From positions 1 to 37,664 of the forward strand of contig NZ_CAKMNW010000058.1 of assembly GCF_927904885.1 (NCBI RefSeq): 37,664 nucleotides of DNA, read 5' to 3'. The notes below the pieces were generated by a model. That model worked only from the letters and a program-made list of their open reading frames with translations. It was not told where the DNA came from and searched no databases. This DNA is from Candidatus Nitrotoga sp. M5. GTDB lineage: Bacteria; Pseudomonadota; Gammaproteobacteria; Burkholderiales; Gallionellaceae. Shown here piece by piece: positions 1 to 8,715 of this stretch. Within the stretch, counting starts at the first letter, position 1. Each line of letters begins with the position of its first letter. The position numbers were made by a program, and so were the translations under genes.

Positions 1-48
1 ATTTAGTGCAGTTATTAACAATATTAAGTACAACCTTAATTAAGTGTA

Positions 49-1401
49 TTAGTTTCGTAATGTTTGATTAAGTAAATTGAAATCTGCATTAAGAGGTGAA
101 TTTTGATTTCGTAAACTTTCAATAGTCTTACATGCATACATAACCGTAGTATGGTCACGTCCTCCAAATGCTGCGCCAATTTCCGGTAAGCTTAATTGTG
201 TTAATTCCCTCGCTAAGCACATTGCAATTTGCCTAGGTCTTGCAATTAACCGTGTACGTTTTTTGGAAAGAAGATCAGTCACTTTAATACGATAAAAATC
301 AGCCACAGTTTTTTGAATGTTCTCAATAGAAATTTGTTTATTTTGAGAAGCCAGTAAATCTTTAAGCGCTTCTTTTGCAAGTTCTACAGAGATGGTGCGT
401 TTGTGAAATTTTGAATACGCTTCTATGCGTTTAAGTGCGCCTTCTAATTCACGGATGTTAGAACGAATATGTTTGGCAATAAAAAAAGCAACATCTTCAC
501 TTATCGGGTTGTTAGAAATAGCAGCTTTCTGAAGTAAAATCGCTACCCGCATTTCCAATCCGGGTGGTTCAACAGCTACTGTCAATCCCCAACTAAATCG
601 CGAAGTAAGTCGTGGAGTCATTCCAGAAATTTCTTTGGGGAATGTATCGCAAGTAATTACAACTTGCTTATGCCCATCAATCAAAGAATTGAGAGTATAG
701 AAAAACTCTTGTTGGGTTCCAGTTTTATCAGCGATGAATTGAATGTCGTCAATTAATAGCAAATCTAAAGAGTTGTAGAATTGTTTAAATTCGTCAAATT
801 TTTTAGTTTGAAAAGCGCGTACAACATCTGAAATATAATTAGTAGCATGAACATAGCAAATTTTTGCTTGTGCGTTCTCATGCTTCATATAATTTCCAAT
901 AGATTGTATTAAATGAGTTTTTCCTAGTCCTACTCCACCGTAAATAAATAATGGGTTGTACGTTGTACCCGGAGTTTCAGCAACTTGTATTGCTGCTGCA
1001 TGAGCTAATTGGTTAGCTTTGCCTGTAACAAAGTTTTCAAAAGATAACAAAGGATTAAGCTTATTTTTATTTTTGTGCTTATTTATTGTTAGTTGCGGTA
1101 CAGACGGGTCACTATTGTTTATAGAAACTGGTATTTTTGATGGAGGCAAATTGAGAGGTTTTTCCTCTATACGCAACTCGAAACTTGGCGGGCATGAAAG
1201 AAATAACGCTGCTTGTTTGGAAATTGCTGGTAAAAATCGTTCCTGTACAAGTTTTAATGTAAAAGTATTAGGTGCAGTTAAGGTAATCTGATTACCTTGA
1301 ATTTCAAATACCAGTGGTTTAATCCAAGAATTAAATTGTTGTGAGGTCAGCGTACTCTCAAAGAAAAGAAGACAGGAATTCCATAATGTGTCGTCTTGCA
1401 T
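49..1401 (-). CDS. dnaA: Chromosomal replication initiator protein DnaA
   Basis: DnaA is the ATP-dependent initiator that binds DnaA boxes and opens oriC. From the ATG at 1401 the product is 450 residues, a normal family length, starting MQDDTLWNSC, which aligns with the usual N-terminal DnaB-interaction domain I. The AAA+ domain shows Walker A GGVGLGKT near residues 154-161 and Walker B LLLIDDIQF near 215-223. The C-terminal DNA-binding domain IV carries the signature GRDHTTVMYACKTI. The frame stays open to an ATG at 1452, but the 17 extra residues do not look like DnaA and that codon lies in the predicted -35 box. The gene is more AT-rich than most of the window. dnaN would be expected beyond the left edge. 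The rpmH-rnpA block that usually lies upstream in this class is absent. Confidence 0.97.
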   Translation of the reverse strand: MQDDTLWNSCLLFFESTLTSQQFNSWIKPLVFEIQGNQITLTAPNTFTLKLVQERFLPAISKQAALFLSCPPSFELRIEEKPLNLPPSKIPVSINNSDPSVPQLTINKHKNKNKLNPLLSFENFVTGKANQLAHAAAIQVAETPGTTYNPLFIYGGVGLGKTHLIQSIGNYMKHENAQAKICYVHATNYISDVVRAFQTKKFDEFKQFYNSLDLLLIDDIQFIADKTGTQQEFFYTLNSLIDGHKQVVITCDTFPKEISGMTPRLTSRFSWGLTVAVEPPGLEMRVAILLQKAAISNNPISEDVAFFIAKHIRSNIRELEGALKRIEAYSKFHKRTISVELAKEALKDLLASQNKQISIENIQKTVADFYRIKVTDLLSKKRTRLIARPRQIAMCLARELTQLSLPEIGAAFGGRDHTTVMYACKTIESLRNQNSPLNADFNLLNQTLRN

Positions 1402-1423
1402 AATTTTTATGTTGGCAATGCAA

Positions 1424-1470
1424 AAGATATTCGAACATTCTACTACATGCAAGGTAAAAATTTATTCACA
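1424..1470 (-). promoter_or_regulatory. Predicted dnaA promoter with a DnaA box
   Basis: On the minus strand there is a -35-like TTGCAT (1447-1452), a 17-bp spacer and a -10-like TATCTT (1424-1429), which would start transcription about 16 nt before the dnaA ATG. Immediately upstream, 1462-1470 on the plus strand reads TTATTCACA, a perfect match to the DnaA box TTATNCACA. Autorepression of dnaA through such a box is known in other bacteria. Here it is inferred from position alone. Confidence 0.5.
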
Positions 1471-2296
1471 GTAGATAAGCCTTTGACAGAAGTCCTGTAA
1501 ATACCATTAATAACTTTTAGGGTCTAATTTAATCGAGAAGAATTATGAATTACAAGCAAGGATAATTTACGTATATTTCGATGTTTATCTTGTAAATATA
1601 CGGTTGTCATCCAACGGTACTACAGGTGTCTTATCTCGTGTGATTCTATCCCCGTCCGTAATAGGCCACTGTTAGGCTGTCGTTTGATGCGAGATAATGC
1701 TGAGTAGTTACAGAGTGCCCGACCATTCCCGAACGTCCTCTGAAATCAATGCCTCAGCCGCACATTTGCCTGCTTGTACATCTCACTGTTGCCACCGTGC
1801 GTAAGGGGAAAAATAGATTTAATCAAGTATCTCCATAGTTGAAGTACTGGTATCCGCAACTACTATGGCTTTTGGCGAGGCAATCAGAAAATTTTTCTGT
1901 CTGTTTGTGGTGAACTTTGCCAACTTGATGATGAATCGATGAAAATTATTATGGCAGTTTTGAAGGAATTGAAAAATAAGCAATCGAGCTAACCCTGCAC
2001 TCAAGCAAGTTACACGGGTATAGTAATGTAGAGAAACGTTCTAGCTAAACCAAGGTCAAACATACGTTACATTTAACTTGTACCTGATCATAATAAATTT
2101 ATTGTGGCATTCTATTATCAATATTTTTAGCCCAAATATAAAGATATTAAATTAAAAAATTTTACAAACGTTGCATGCATTTCAACGGCTAAAGGGCACC
2201 TCTAAAGCTAAGGATCGAGGGTAATAATGTGTTGACTGATAGAATTTAGGCAAAAATAGTTTTCCATTTTTAAAAGCAAAGAAATGAGTATGTAAA
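1471..2296. other. Long AT-rich intergenic region upstream of dnaA
   Basis: About 0.8 kb without a credible gene. It contains AT-rich stretches (2090-2165), short degenerate open frames around 1830-2004 that may be coding debris, and one end of the repeat family described below at 2190-2206. No further perfect DnaA box was found here, so it cannot be called oriC with confidence. An origin on the far side of dnaA, outside the window, is equally possible. Confidence 0.35.
2190..2206. repeat. Repeat-family end, copy a (GGGCACCTCTAAA type)
   Basis: The sequence CTAAAGGGCACCTCTAAAG matches the terminal inverted repeat seen complete at 28847-29029. No matching opposite end was recognised nearby, so this is a solo or decayed end, about 90 bp before the start of the cytochrome-like gene. 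Confidence 0.45.
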
Positions 2297-3070
2297 TTGA
2301 AATCAATACCCCAAAATTTTGCTTGGTTAAATTTACCTAACCTGCCGACACCCGTCAAAGTGCTTTTTTCCGGTTACCTGCTCGCAATTGGGCTGGGTTT
2401 ATGTATGGCTGGCCTGCAGATCATGCTGACGCATGGCATGGCAGATGGTAAGCCGGGACTTTCCTTGGATGATATCGAGTACAGCTATTATGGAAATCGG
2501 AGCGGCAGCACGCTGGAAAGCAAGCTAAATGGATCTATGAAAGAGATGGGGACGCCGGAAGCACGTCTCGACATTATTAAATGGGTTCGCAACGGAGCAC
2601 CTGAGACAGAATGGGAGCCGCACTTTAAGGATACCTTTAAACAAAATTGCGTGCATTGTCATGGTGCTATCTCTGGCATTCCTGATTTTAGTAAGTATGA
2701 GGCGGTCAAAAAATTAGCCAAAATCGACGAAGGCGCAAGCATTCAAACACTGACCAGAGTATCGCATATCCATTTATTCGGGATCAGCTTCATATTCTTT
2801 TTTGTGGGATTTATTTTTAGCTTTGCAGTAGGCGTGCCGAAATGGTTGAAAATTTCAGCTATTGTCACTCCCTTCGCTTTTTTGATTGTAGATATTTTGT
2901 CGTGGTGGCTTACAAAATGGAATCCAAACTTTGCATGGCTCACGCTTATTGGCGGCTTTGGTTACAGTGTTGCAGCAACAATAATGTGGTTTATTAGTAT
3001 GTACCAAATGCTTATTTTGTCGCGCAACGGAAAAATTTACGGCAATGCTTGGGAAACAGATTTGAAATAA
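2297..3070 (+). CDS. Membrane protein with a single c-type haem motif (CxxCH)
   Basis: A 257-residue membrane protein. One hydrophobic segment lies near residues 24-46, followed by a hydrophilic region of about 110 residues ending in CVHCHG (Cys118, Cys121, His122), a covalent haem c attachment motif. Three more hydrophobic segments follow at about 158-180, 187-207 and 213-237. With the first helix as signal-anchor, the haem region would face the periplasm, where cytochrome c maturation works. The C-terminal helices carry HIHLFG and several Trp residues and may dock to a redox complex; this is inference. The only start giving the full N-terminus is TTG at 2297, because an in-frame stop lies just before it; AAGAAATGAG upstream could serve as the ribosome site. 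I do not recognise a characterised family. The small membrane protein downstream may be co-transcribed. Confidence 0.8.
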   Translation: MKSIPQNFAWLNLPNLPTPVKVLFSGYLLAIGLGLCMAGLQIMLTHGMADGKPGLSLDDIEYSYYGNRSGSTLESKLNGSMKEMGTPEARLDIIKWVRNGAPETEWEPHFKDTFKQNCVHCHGAISGIPDFSKYEAVKKLAKIDEGASIQTLTRVSHIHLFGISFIFFFVGFIFSFAVGVPKWLKISAIVTPFAFLIVDILSWWLTKWNPNFAWLTLIGGFGYSVAATIMWFISMYQMLILSRNGKIYGNAWETDLK

Positions 3071-3175
3071 TGGAAGTGGTCTACTAGGGCGGGTACACTT
3101 GTTATCACTGACGCTGCAGCGGGTAGGAATAAATATCTGCCGCAAATAATTCATTTATATGTTGACGAAAGACAG

Positions 3176-3481
3176 ATGGAAAATCGAATATATATCACTA
3201 CAAAGTCCCCCAGCCTATTGAGCAAGGTTGCCAAGATTGTTGCAACCATCGCTCTGATAGGTTTTGCCTTGATGTTTTCTGTGCTGTTATTTGTAGTCAT
3301 TTTGACTGTCGGTGCAATCGTATGGGGATATCTGTGGTGGAGAACCCGTGAGTTAAGAAGAAAAATGCGTGAGTATCAGTCAAGCGGTGCTGCGGTAGAG
3401 GGCGAGGTGATCGAAGGAGAGGTAATTCGAAGTGAGGTAAACGGAATATCTGAGAAATCTGGAGGCGATGGGATTAAATAG
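3176..3481 (+). CDS. Small membrane protein of unknown function
   Basis: 101 residues. One long hydrophobic stretch, about residues 20-52 (KIVATIALIGFALMFSVLLF onward), probably forms one or two membrane helices. A basic, Arg-rich segment (WWRTRELRRKMREYQ) and an acidic tail with the near-repeat GEVIEGEVI follow. The basic residues after the helix suggest a cytoplasmic tail. It lies 105 bp after the CxxCH membrane protein on the same strand, so co-transcription is plausible. The function cannot be read from sequence. Composition and ATG context look like a real gene. Confidence 0.7.
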   Translation: MENRIYITTKSPSLLSKVAKIVATIALIGFALMFSVLLFVVILTVGAIVWGYLWWRTRELRRKMREYQSSGAAVEGEVIEGEVIRSEVNGISEKSGGDGIK

Positions 3482-3600
3482 TTTTTTCAGACCAACCAGT
3501 AACGCCAAATCAAATTTATTGCTCCCCTTCTGAGCGAGCCAATCAATTTACCGTTTTAAACTTGTACCAATAATTTTTATATTTATTATCCGTTATCACT

Positions 3601-3704
3601 TAAGGACATCTCTAAAAACCGAAATTATGTGAGTAGCGTGCTTTGTGCTTGCCTGTTTACACTGTTTCTTCTCAATACGGCGTTACTCAAAAAATGGGGG
3701 AATA
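3601..3704. repeat. Repeat-family element, copy b (left end plus core)
   Basis: It begins TAAGGACATCTCTAAAA, two mismatches from the left end of the element at 28847. The next 80 bp are recognisably the same sequence as 28873-28945: GTGCTTTGTGCTTGCCTG here, against the CGCTTCGTAGCTTGCCTG stretch there, each followed by similar CAATAC...ATTACTC / CAATAC...GTTACTC runs. No right inverted repeat is present. The sequence runs directly into the ribosome site and start of the dehydrogenase gene, so the element probably supplies that gene's upstream region. Confidence 0.6.
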
Positions 3705-4403
3705 ATGAAAACCACATTAATTACTGGCGCTAATCGTGGGCTCGGACTGGAGTTTTCCAGGCAATTTGCTGCAGATGGTTGGCGTGTTTTGGCTTGTAGT
3801 CGGAATCCAGAAAAGTCAGATGAGCTTAATAAATTGGCTGCCTTATATCCCGAACTTATAAAAATTCTGGCTCTGGATGTATCTGACCATGCGCAGATTG
3901 AACGCTTAGGCCAAGAGCTGTCTGATGAATCTGTCGATTTGCTCATTAACAATGCGGGAACCTATCCTAAATTGAGCGTCAATGGTTTTGGTCATACTGA
4001 TTATGCGGAATGGATGCAGATGTTCCGCATCAATACAATGGCGCCACTCAAAATGGCTGAAACATTTGCTGCTCAGATCGCTCGCAGCGAGCAAAAAATC
4101 TGTGTAGTAATAACGAGTAAAATGGGTAGCATTGAGGACAATAGCGGGGGTGGAAATTACCTTTATCGGTCAAGCAAAACAGCGGTAAACATGGTCGTAA
4201 AGAGCCTTGCAATTGATCTGCAGCCTGCCGGAATTATTTCGGTCGTAATTCATCCAGGTTGGGTCAAAACTGATATGGGTGGGCCGAATGCCTTGATCTC
4301 TACTGAGCAAAGCGTTTCAGGCATGCGGGAAATAATCAATAATCTATCAAAGAAAGATTCAGGAAAATTCTTTAATTATGACGGTCAGGAAATCCCTTGG
4401 TAA
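3705..4403 (+). CDS. Short-chain dehydrogenase/reductase (SDR), C-factor-like
   Basis: A 232-residue NAD(P)-dependent oxidoreductase with a Rossmann fold. Visible motifs are TGANRGLG near the N-terminus (nucleotide binding), LALDVSD (adenine pocket), NNAG (structural), an SKMGS segment supplying the catalytic Ser, and YRSSK (catalytic Tyr and Lys), followed by IHPGWVKTDMGG. The size and the short tail resemble the CsgA/C-factor group of SDRs. The substrate is unknown. I chose the ATG at 3705 because GGGGGA lies just before it and the protein then begins MKTTLITGA. The frame is open to an earlier ATG at 3645, but those codons lie in repeat copy b. It is flanked by short non-coding stretches with no evident operon partner. 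Confidence 0.88.
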   Translation: MKTTLITGANRGLGLEFSRQFAADGWRVLACSRNPEKSDELNKLAALYPELIKILALDVSDHAQIERLGQELSDESVDLLINNAGTYPKLSVNGFGHTDYAEWMQMFRINTMAPLKMAETFAAQIARSEQKICVVITSKMGSIEDNSGGGNYLYRSSKTAVNMVVKSLAIDLQPAGIISVVIHPGWVKTDMGGPNALISTEQSVSGMREIINNLSKKDSGKFFNYDGQEIPW

Positions 4404-4563
4404 TTAGCAATATTTTTGACCATCTGCACGGAAAGTTTAACTACTTAGATAGTTTATTACGGTTGATTATTTTAGTGTCCGATTGGGGGCAACGGCGTAT
4501 GGCATGGGTGGAAGAAAAATTATTTCTAAATTGGATGGCTGAGTGCAACCTGGTTCGCAACAC

Positions 4564-5550
4564 ATGAATTCTTGTGTGATTGAAGTTGCCGTTGGCGTGT
4601 TATTACGCAAGTTTGAAGCAGATGCTCTTACCTCGGAGTCCTCCTTGCGAGGGCGATACACATATGACAGCTTCCTACTGGCGCAGCGGCCGGAAGGTAA
4701 GACTTATGCAGGCTACTGGGAGTTTCCGGGTGGTAAAGTTGAAGAGGGTGAAACACTTCTGCATGCGCTGGAACGAGAGCTGCACGAAGAGTTAGGCATA
4801 AAAATTGTACGTGCTTTTCCTTGGCTGACATGCTTGCACATTTATGAACACGCTGCTGTGCGACTGAATTTTTTTCGCATTACTGAATGGCAAGGTGAGC
4901 TTTATGGTAAAGAGAATCAACAGTTTAGTTGGCAAAATTCTTCCAGTTTGACTGTATCCCCAGTGCTTCCGGCCAACACATTTATCCTCCGCGCACTGCA
5001 ATTGCCACCTTTGTATGCCATTAGTAACGCTGCCGAAATAGGCATTGAAATATTTATGGAACGATTACAAGTTGCGCTAGAAAATGGCTTAAAGTTGGTG
5101 CAGATGCGCGAACCTGAGTTATCACGCGTAGCGATGCGTGAATTGTCTTTGCGTGTGGTGAAGCTGGCACACGTATACGGCGCACAAGTGCTAATCAACA
5201 GTGATGTAGAGCTGGCTAATGAAATTGGCGCAGACGGTGTGCATTTGAAAGGTGTCCAGCTTGCTGCGTGTAGCTCACGTCCCAACTTGACTTGGTGTGC
5301 GGCGTCCTGCCACAACGCTGACGAGCTACAACGAGCGAATGATCTGGGTCTCGATTTCGTGGTGTTGAGCCCTGTCTTGCCCACTCGCAGTCATCCAGAT
5401 GTCAAAAGTTTAGGCTGGGAGGCCTTTTCAACAATGGCAAAAAACTCGGCCATTCCGGTGTATGCGCTGGGTGGATTATGTTGTGATGACTTGGAAAAAG
5501 CTTGGCAGTACGGTGCACATGGGATTGCGATGTTGCGTCAGGCTTGGTGA
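4564..5550 (+). CDS. MutT (Nudix) - thiamine phosphate synthase-like fusion protein
   Basis: A two-domain protein of about 328 residues. The N-terminal Nudix hydrolase domain has the box [17 protein letters not shown] followed by LHEELGI, as in MutT, which removes 8-oxo-dGTP from the nucleotide pool. The C-terminal half is a ThiE/TenI-like barrel: [35 protein letters not shown] and YALGGL correspond to phosphate- and substrate-binding loops. This fusion is common in beta- and gammaproteobacteria, where the ThiE-like half may not make thiamine phosphate. About 20 extra residues ([20 protein letters not shown]) interrupt the first strands of the Nudix domain, which is unusual. The start could also be GTG at 4543, preceded by GGA at suitable spacing. 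No TPP riboswitch is visible upstream. Its 3' end overlaps the convergent yacG by 13 bp. Confidence 0.9.
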   Translation: MNSCVIEVAVGVLLRKFEADALTSESSLRGRYTYDSFLLAQRPEGKTYAGYWEFPGGKVEEGETLLHALERELHEELGIKIVRAFPWLTCLHIYEHAAVRLNFFRITEWQGELYGKENQQFSWQNSSSLTVSPVLPANTFILRALQLPPLYAISNAAEIGIEIFMERLQVALENGLKLVQMREPELSRVAMRELSLRVVKLAHVYGAQVLINSDVELANEIGADGVHLKGVQLAACSSRPNLTWCAASCHNADELQRANDLGLDFVVLSPVLPTRSHPDVKSLGWEAFSTMAKNSAIPVYALGGLCCDDLEKAWQYGAHGIAMLRQAW

Positions 5551-5729
5551 TAAGGATCTTCTTCAGAGTTACTCTCAGATTGCGGAATGCGATAACTTTC
5601 CGTGGCCCATTGTCCCAAGTCAATTAATTTGCAGCGCTCGCTACAAAAAGGACGATAGCGACTTTCATTGTTCCATGTCACGTCTTTTTTACATTGTGGA
5701 CAAGCGACGATAGTTGCTTTCTTCATCAT
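5538..5729 (-). CDS. yacG: DNA gyrase inhibitor YacG (zinc-binding)
   Basis: 63 residues with the four zinc-binding cysteines of the family, CPQCKK and FCSERCK, then [15 protein letters not shown], the conserved C-terminal helix. YacG binds GyrB and protects DNA gyrase from poisons in E. coli. AGGA lies at good spacing before the first of two adjacent ATG codons. It is the last gene of the minus-strand group pilD-coaE-zapD-yacG, an order shared by many beta- and gammaproteobacteria. The 3' end overlaps the convergent MutT-ThiE gene. Confidence 0.95.
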   Translation of the reverse strand: MMKKATIVACPQCKKDVTWNNESRYRPFCSERCKLIDLGQWATESYRIPQSESNSEEDPYHQA

Positions 5730-5834
5730 GGCGTATTCCTAATTATAAAATAAGCGAGCTTGACATTATTTATCACCAGCATCCCCTCATTTGTAGAGAG
5801 TGGGGGAATAAGTCATTTAAATCGACAAGCCCAA

Positions 5835-6590
5835 TTATAACGAGCAGAAAGTAAGGTTGAATGATACATCCTGATCGAACAAGGCGCTCTTGGCTACATA
5901 ATCGGCAGAAAGGAATCGAATATTAAGCATATATTTGTTGGCGCTGACTTCAGGAACGCACGGTAGAGTTTTGTCCAAACTTATTCGCAGCATTTGAGCC
6001 ACGCGACCACATTGCATTTGCTGAAAACTACCTTGCGAGGCAAGGTAGTGGTGTGCTTTTCCGCTTTCGCGTAATAGCTTGAGAATGATTGCAAGGCCAT
6101 CGAATATAGGGAGGATAGGGGTTAAGCAGGTCTTTAGGTAATCGCGCCGTAGCATGACATCCTGATGCAGCCAGTGATGATAGGATGGCAAGTCAAACTC
6201 ACAAGTCCCGCCAGGAATGCCGGCACGCTGTTTAATACCCATTAACCATTCGTTTTCGCGCAAGTGCTGGCCTACCTTGCCGCTCATGTTGAACAGGCCG
6301 TTACTGGTGCTTTCAATTTCATTGAGTATTGCATCCAGTGCTTTTTCTGAAATTTCTGGGTTGTTGTATAGAGCGGAAAGATGTTTTTTTTGGCGTTCTA
6401 ATTCTTGCAACAGATCTGACTTCAGGTCGGATCGGCTAGCGACTTCGATGACTTCAAACAATGCATTCAGAGCAGCGTGGTGGTCAATTGCGCTTGATCT
6501 TTCTATAAAACATAGCAGTTTGGCATAAAGATCCTCCAGGCGCAGTAAGGTGCGCATACGTTCATTGAGAGGAAAGTCATAGCTAATCAC
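5835..6590 (-). CDS. zapD: Cell division protein ZapD
   Basis: 251 residues matching the ZapD/YacF (DUF1342) family, which bundles FtsZ filaments and stabilises the Z ring. The conserved start ISYDFPLNERMRTLLRLEDLY and the motifs SNGLFNMSGKVGQHLRENEWL and GGTCEFDLPSYHHWL are typical, and the length is normal. The start codon is GTG at 6590; no strong ribosome site is visible. It sits between coaE and yacG on the same strand, with gaps of 67 and 105 bp, as in the usual pilD-coaE-zapD-yacG cluster. Confidence 0.95.
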   Translation of the reverse strand: MISYDFPLNERMRTLLRLEDLYAKLLCFIERSSAIDHHAALNALFEVIEVASRSDLKSDLLQELERQKKHLSALYNNPEISEKALDAILNEIESTSNGLFNMSGKVGQHLRENEWLMGIKQRAGIPGGTCEFDLPSYHHWLHQDVMLRRDYLKTCLTPILPIFDGLAIILKLLRESGKAHHYLASQGSFQQMQCGRVAQMLRISLDKTLPCVPEVSANKYMLNIRFLSADYVAKSALFDQDVSFNLTFCSL

Positions 6591-6657
6591 AGTGCTTTAA
6601 AATGGCAGGGAAGTTAAAGTTAAATATTGTCGAGTGCATTGCGGCCATTATATACCG

Positions 6658-7284
6658 TCAGTCAACTCCTGAGAAATTGCACTTGTAGTGCAGGTGTAGC
6701 TGATGTACCTGCTGGCGCAAAGTATCCAGATTGCCATCATTTTGAATAATCTCATCAGCAAGCCTTAACCGTTCGGCACGCGTGATTTGGGATGCCATTA
6801 TTGTATGCACTGTTTGCTCATCCAGCCCGCTACGTTGTATGGTGCGCGCAACTTGGGTAGTTTCCGCGCAATCCACTACCAATGTACGTTGCACCAATTC
6901 GTGGTAGCTAGGCGTTTCAAACAATAGTGGAATGACCAGCAATAGATAGGGAGATGCAAGCGTGCTGCTTGTATTAGCATTGCCTATCTGTACCAAAATT
7001 TCCGCGCGGATAAGCGGGTGCAAAATTGCCTCCAGGGACAGTTTGGCAGCATGATCAGAGAATATCAATTGACGCATGCGTGCTCTGTCTAAAGCGCCGT
7101 TGGAATCAATATAGTCATCTCCGAATGTCGCATGGATTTCTGCGATGGCTATGCCACCGGATTGAGTTACCTGGTGTGAAATGACATCGCTATCGATGAC
7201 TAGCACACCGTATTCTTTGAATAATGAAGTTACTGTGCTCTTTCCGCTGCCGATGCCCCCAGTTAATCCTACGCGATATATCAT
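6658..7284 (-). CDS. coaE: Dephospho-CoA kinase
   Basis: CoaE phosphorylates the 3'-hydroxyl of dephospho-CoA, the last step of coenzyme A synthesis, in the cytoplasm. The 208-residue product begins MIYRVGLTGGIGSGKSTV with a classic P-loop at residues 9-17. The substrate-binding DSDVISHQV, HPLIR in the lid region and VIPLLFE are family motifs. The ATG overlaps the pilD stop by four bases (ATGA), so the two genes are probably translationally coupled. Confidence 0.96.
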   Translation of the reverse strand: MIYRVGLTGGIGSGKSTVTSLFKEYGVLVIDSDVISHQVTQSGGIAIAEIHATFGDDYIDSNGALDRARMRQLIFSDHAAKLSLEAILHPLIRAEILVQIGNANTSSTLASPYLLLVIPLLFETPSYHELVQRTLVVDCAETTQVARTIQRSGLDEQTVHTIMASQITRAERLRLADEIIQNDGNLDTLRQQVHQLHLHYKCNFSGVD

Positions 7285-8153
7285 GGAATGCTGAGTAATT
7301 GCAGGTAGCCTTGCGTAATGGGCTGCCCCCAGAATAGCGCAATTACACCGCCGCCTGCTAAATACGGGCCGAATGGAATAGGGACGTTACGGCCGTGGCG
7401 TGCTGCGATAATCAATGTCATGCCGACGACTGCACCTACTATTGAAGAAAGCATAATAACCAGCGGTAGCATTTGCCAGCCCAGCCATGCGCCGATTGCC
7501 GCCAACAGCTTAAAGTCACCATAACCCATTCCTTCCTTGCCGGTGGCGAGCTTGAATAACCAATATATACTCCACAGAGCTAAATACCCTGTAATTGCGC
7601 CGATAACGGCACTGTTAATGTCAATAAAAGTGGTAGTCAAATTAAAAAATAGACCCAACCACAGAAGTGGCAATGTGATGTCATCTGGCAGCAGTTGAGT
7701 ATCAAGATCAATGCAGGTTAATGCCAGTAACATCCAGATAAACAACAACGCAGCTAACGCAGTTAAGCCGAAACCGAAATGCCATGCGACGTAGGCGCTC
7801 AGAAGTCCAGACACCGTTTCCACCATGGGGTATCGTGCCGAAATATGTGTGCTGCAACCCTTACATTTTCCGCGCAGCAGCAAATAACTTATGACCGGGA
7901 TATTTTCCAGCGCGCTTATATTGTGACCACATTGTGGACATGCGGAACGCGGCATGGACAAGTTGTAAGGTGGCACATTTTCTAGTTCATTGCCATTGAG
8001 TTCAGCGCATTGGACATGCCATTCTCGCTCCAACATCTTGGGTAAGCGATGAATGACCACATTAAGAAAGCTGCCCACCAGCAGACCAGTAATGCCGCAC
8101 AAAGCAATAAAAAGAAATGGGAGGTTTTGTAGTAACTCAACGAGTGCTGTCAT
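7281..8153 (-). CDS. pilD: Type IV prepilin peptidase / N-methyltransferase PilD
   Basis: A 290-residue polytopic inner-membrane aspartic protease that cleaves prepilin leader peptides and methylates the new N-terminus. Seen in the sequence: a first hydrophobic helix with GSFLNVVIHRLP, a cytoplasmic zinc loop with CPQC and CKGC, the first active-site Asp in CIDLDTQLLPD and the second in GMGYGDFKLLAAIGAWLGW. It heads the minus-strand operon with coaE, zapD and yacG. The usual partners pilB and pilC are not upstream: the preceding 560 bp is non-coding and the next gene points the other way. Confidence 0.96.
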   Translation of the reverse strand: MTALVELLQNLPFLFIALCGITGLLVGSFLNVVIHRLPKMLEREWHVQCAELNGNELENVPPYNLSMPRSACPQCGHNISALENIPVISYLLLRGKCKGCSTHISARYPMVETVSGLLSAYVAWHFGFGLTALAALLFIWMLLALTCIDLDTQLLPDDITLPLLWLGLFFNLTTTFIDINSAVIGAITGYLALWSIYWLFKLATGKEGMGYGDFKLLAAIGAWLGWQMLPLVIMLSSIVGAVVGMTLIIAARHGRNVPIPFGPYLAGGGVIALFWGQPITQGYLQLLSIP

Positions 8154-8715
8154 GGATATTCAAGAATACCAATACGTAATTTTTAACAAAGTAACACGAA
8201 ATATGTCGAATAATGTAGGAAGCAGAATATCTGTCCAGTGATGCGCGTTGATTATTGATAGTTTTCTGAATGTGGCTATCATTTATTTTTGTGTGACTTC
8301 GATTATCATAATTTGTAGCTTATTGACGTTTGCCATGGAATTCGAATAGGTGCCACATTAAAAAAGCCGATATCGATGGCTAACTTTTAGCCTGAGAGTA
8401 GTGTCGCAGAAAACTAACTACGTTAATGCTGCTATCATAGATTCAATTAAGCAGTTCATTAACTCTAATGGGTTCCCGCCTTAACGAACAACCTGATTTC
8501 CAGTCAGCATAGTGCTGAGTTTTTTGCACTTGAAGTATTGAACTGTTTTATATCACTATCTGTTAAGTGTTGCCCTATTGGCAACCTCGTACAAACCTTA
8601 AAATGGTATGATTTAAAGTGATCAGATGTAACTGACATTTTAGACATTTAGATCATTTTCTGTTGATTTGTGGCGTGTACTGTCCTGAATAATCTGTCAA
8701 AGAATACCCGTACCA
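8154..8715. other. Intergenic region between divergent pilD and the barrel-protein gene
   Basis: 562 bp with no convincing gene. It holds two small perfect hairpins: GGCTAACTTTTAGCC at 8378-8392 (6-bp stem, 3-nt loop) and GTTGCC...GGCAAC at 8569-8585 (6-bp stem, 5-nt loop). A TGATC...GATCA pair lies near 8619-8655. Neither hairpin is followed by a T-run, so they are not typical terminators. Promoters for both divergent genes must lie here, but no strong sigma-70 pair stands out. Confidence 0.4.

Noticed and set aside
1819..2004. 61-codon minus-strand open frame upstream of dnaA
   Set aside because: No ribosome site, no recognisable motif, and plus-strand frames over the same DNA look equally (un)convincing; at most gene debris.
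4404..4563. TPP riboswitch before the MutT-ThiE gene
   Set aside because: No CUGAGA-type thi-box core or matching stems seen; the ThiE half is part of a MutT fusion not expected to be thiamine-regulated.
8370..8400. Hairpin after pilD start region as a riboswitch
   Set aside because: Only a 6-bp stem with a 3-nt loop; no known aptamer core around it.
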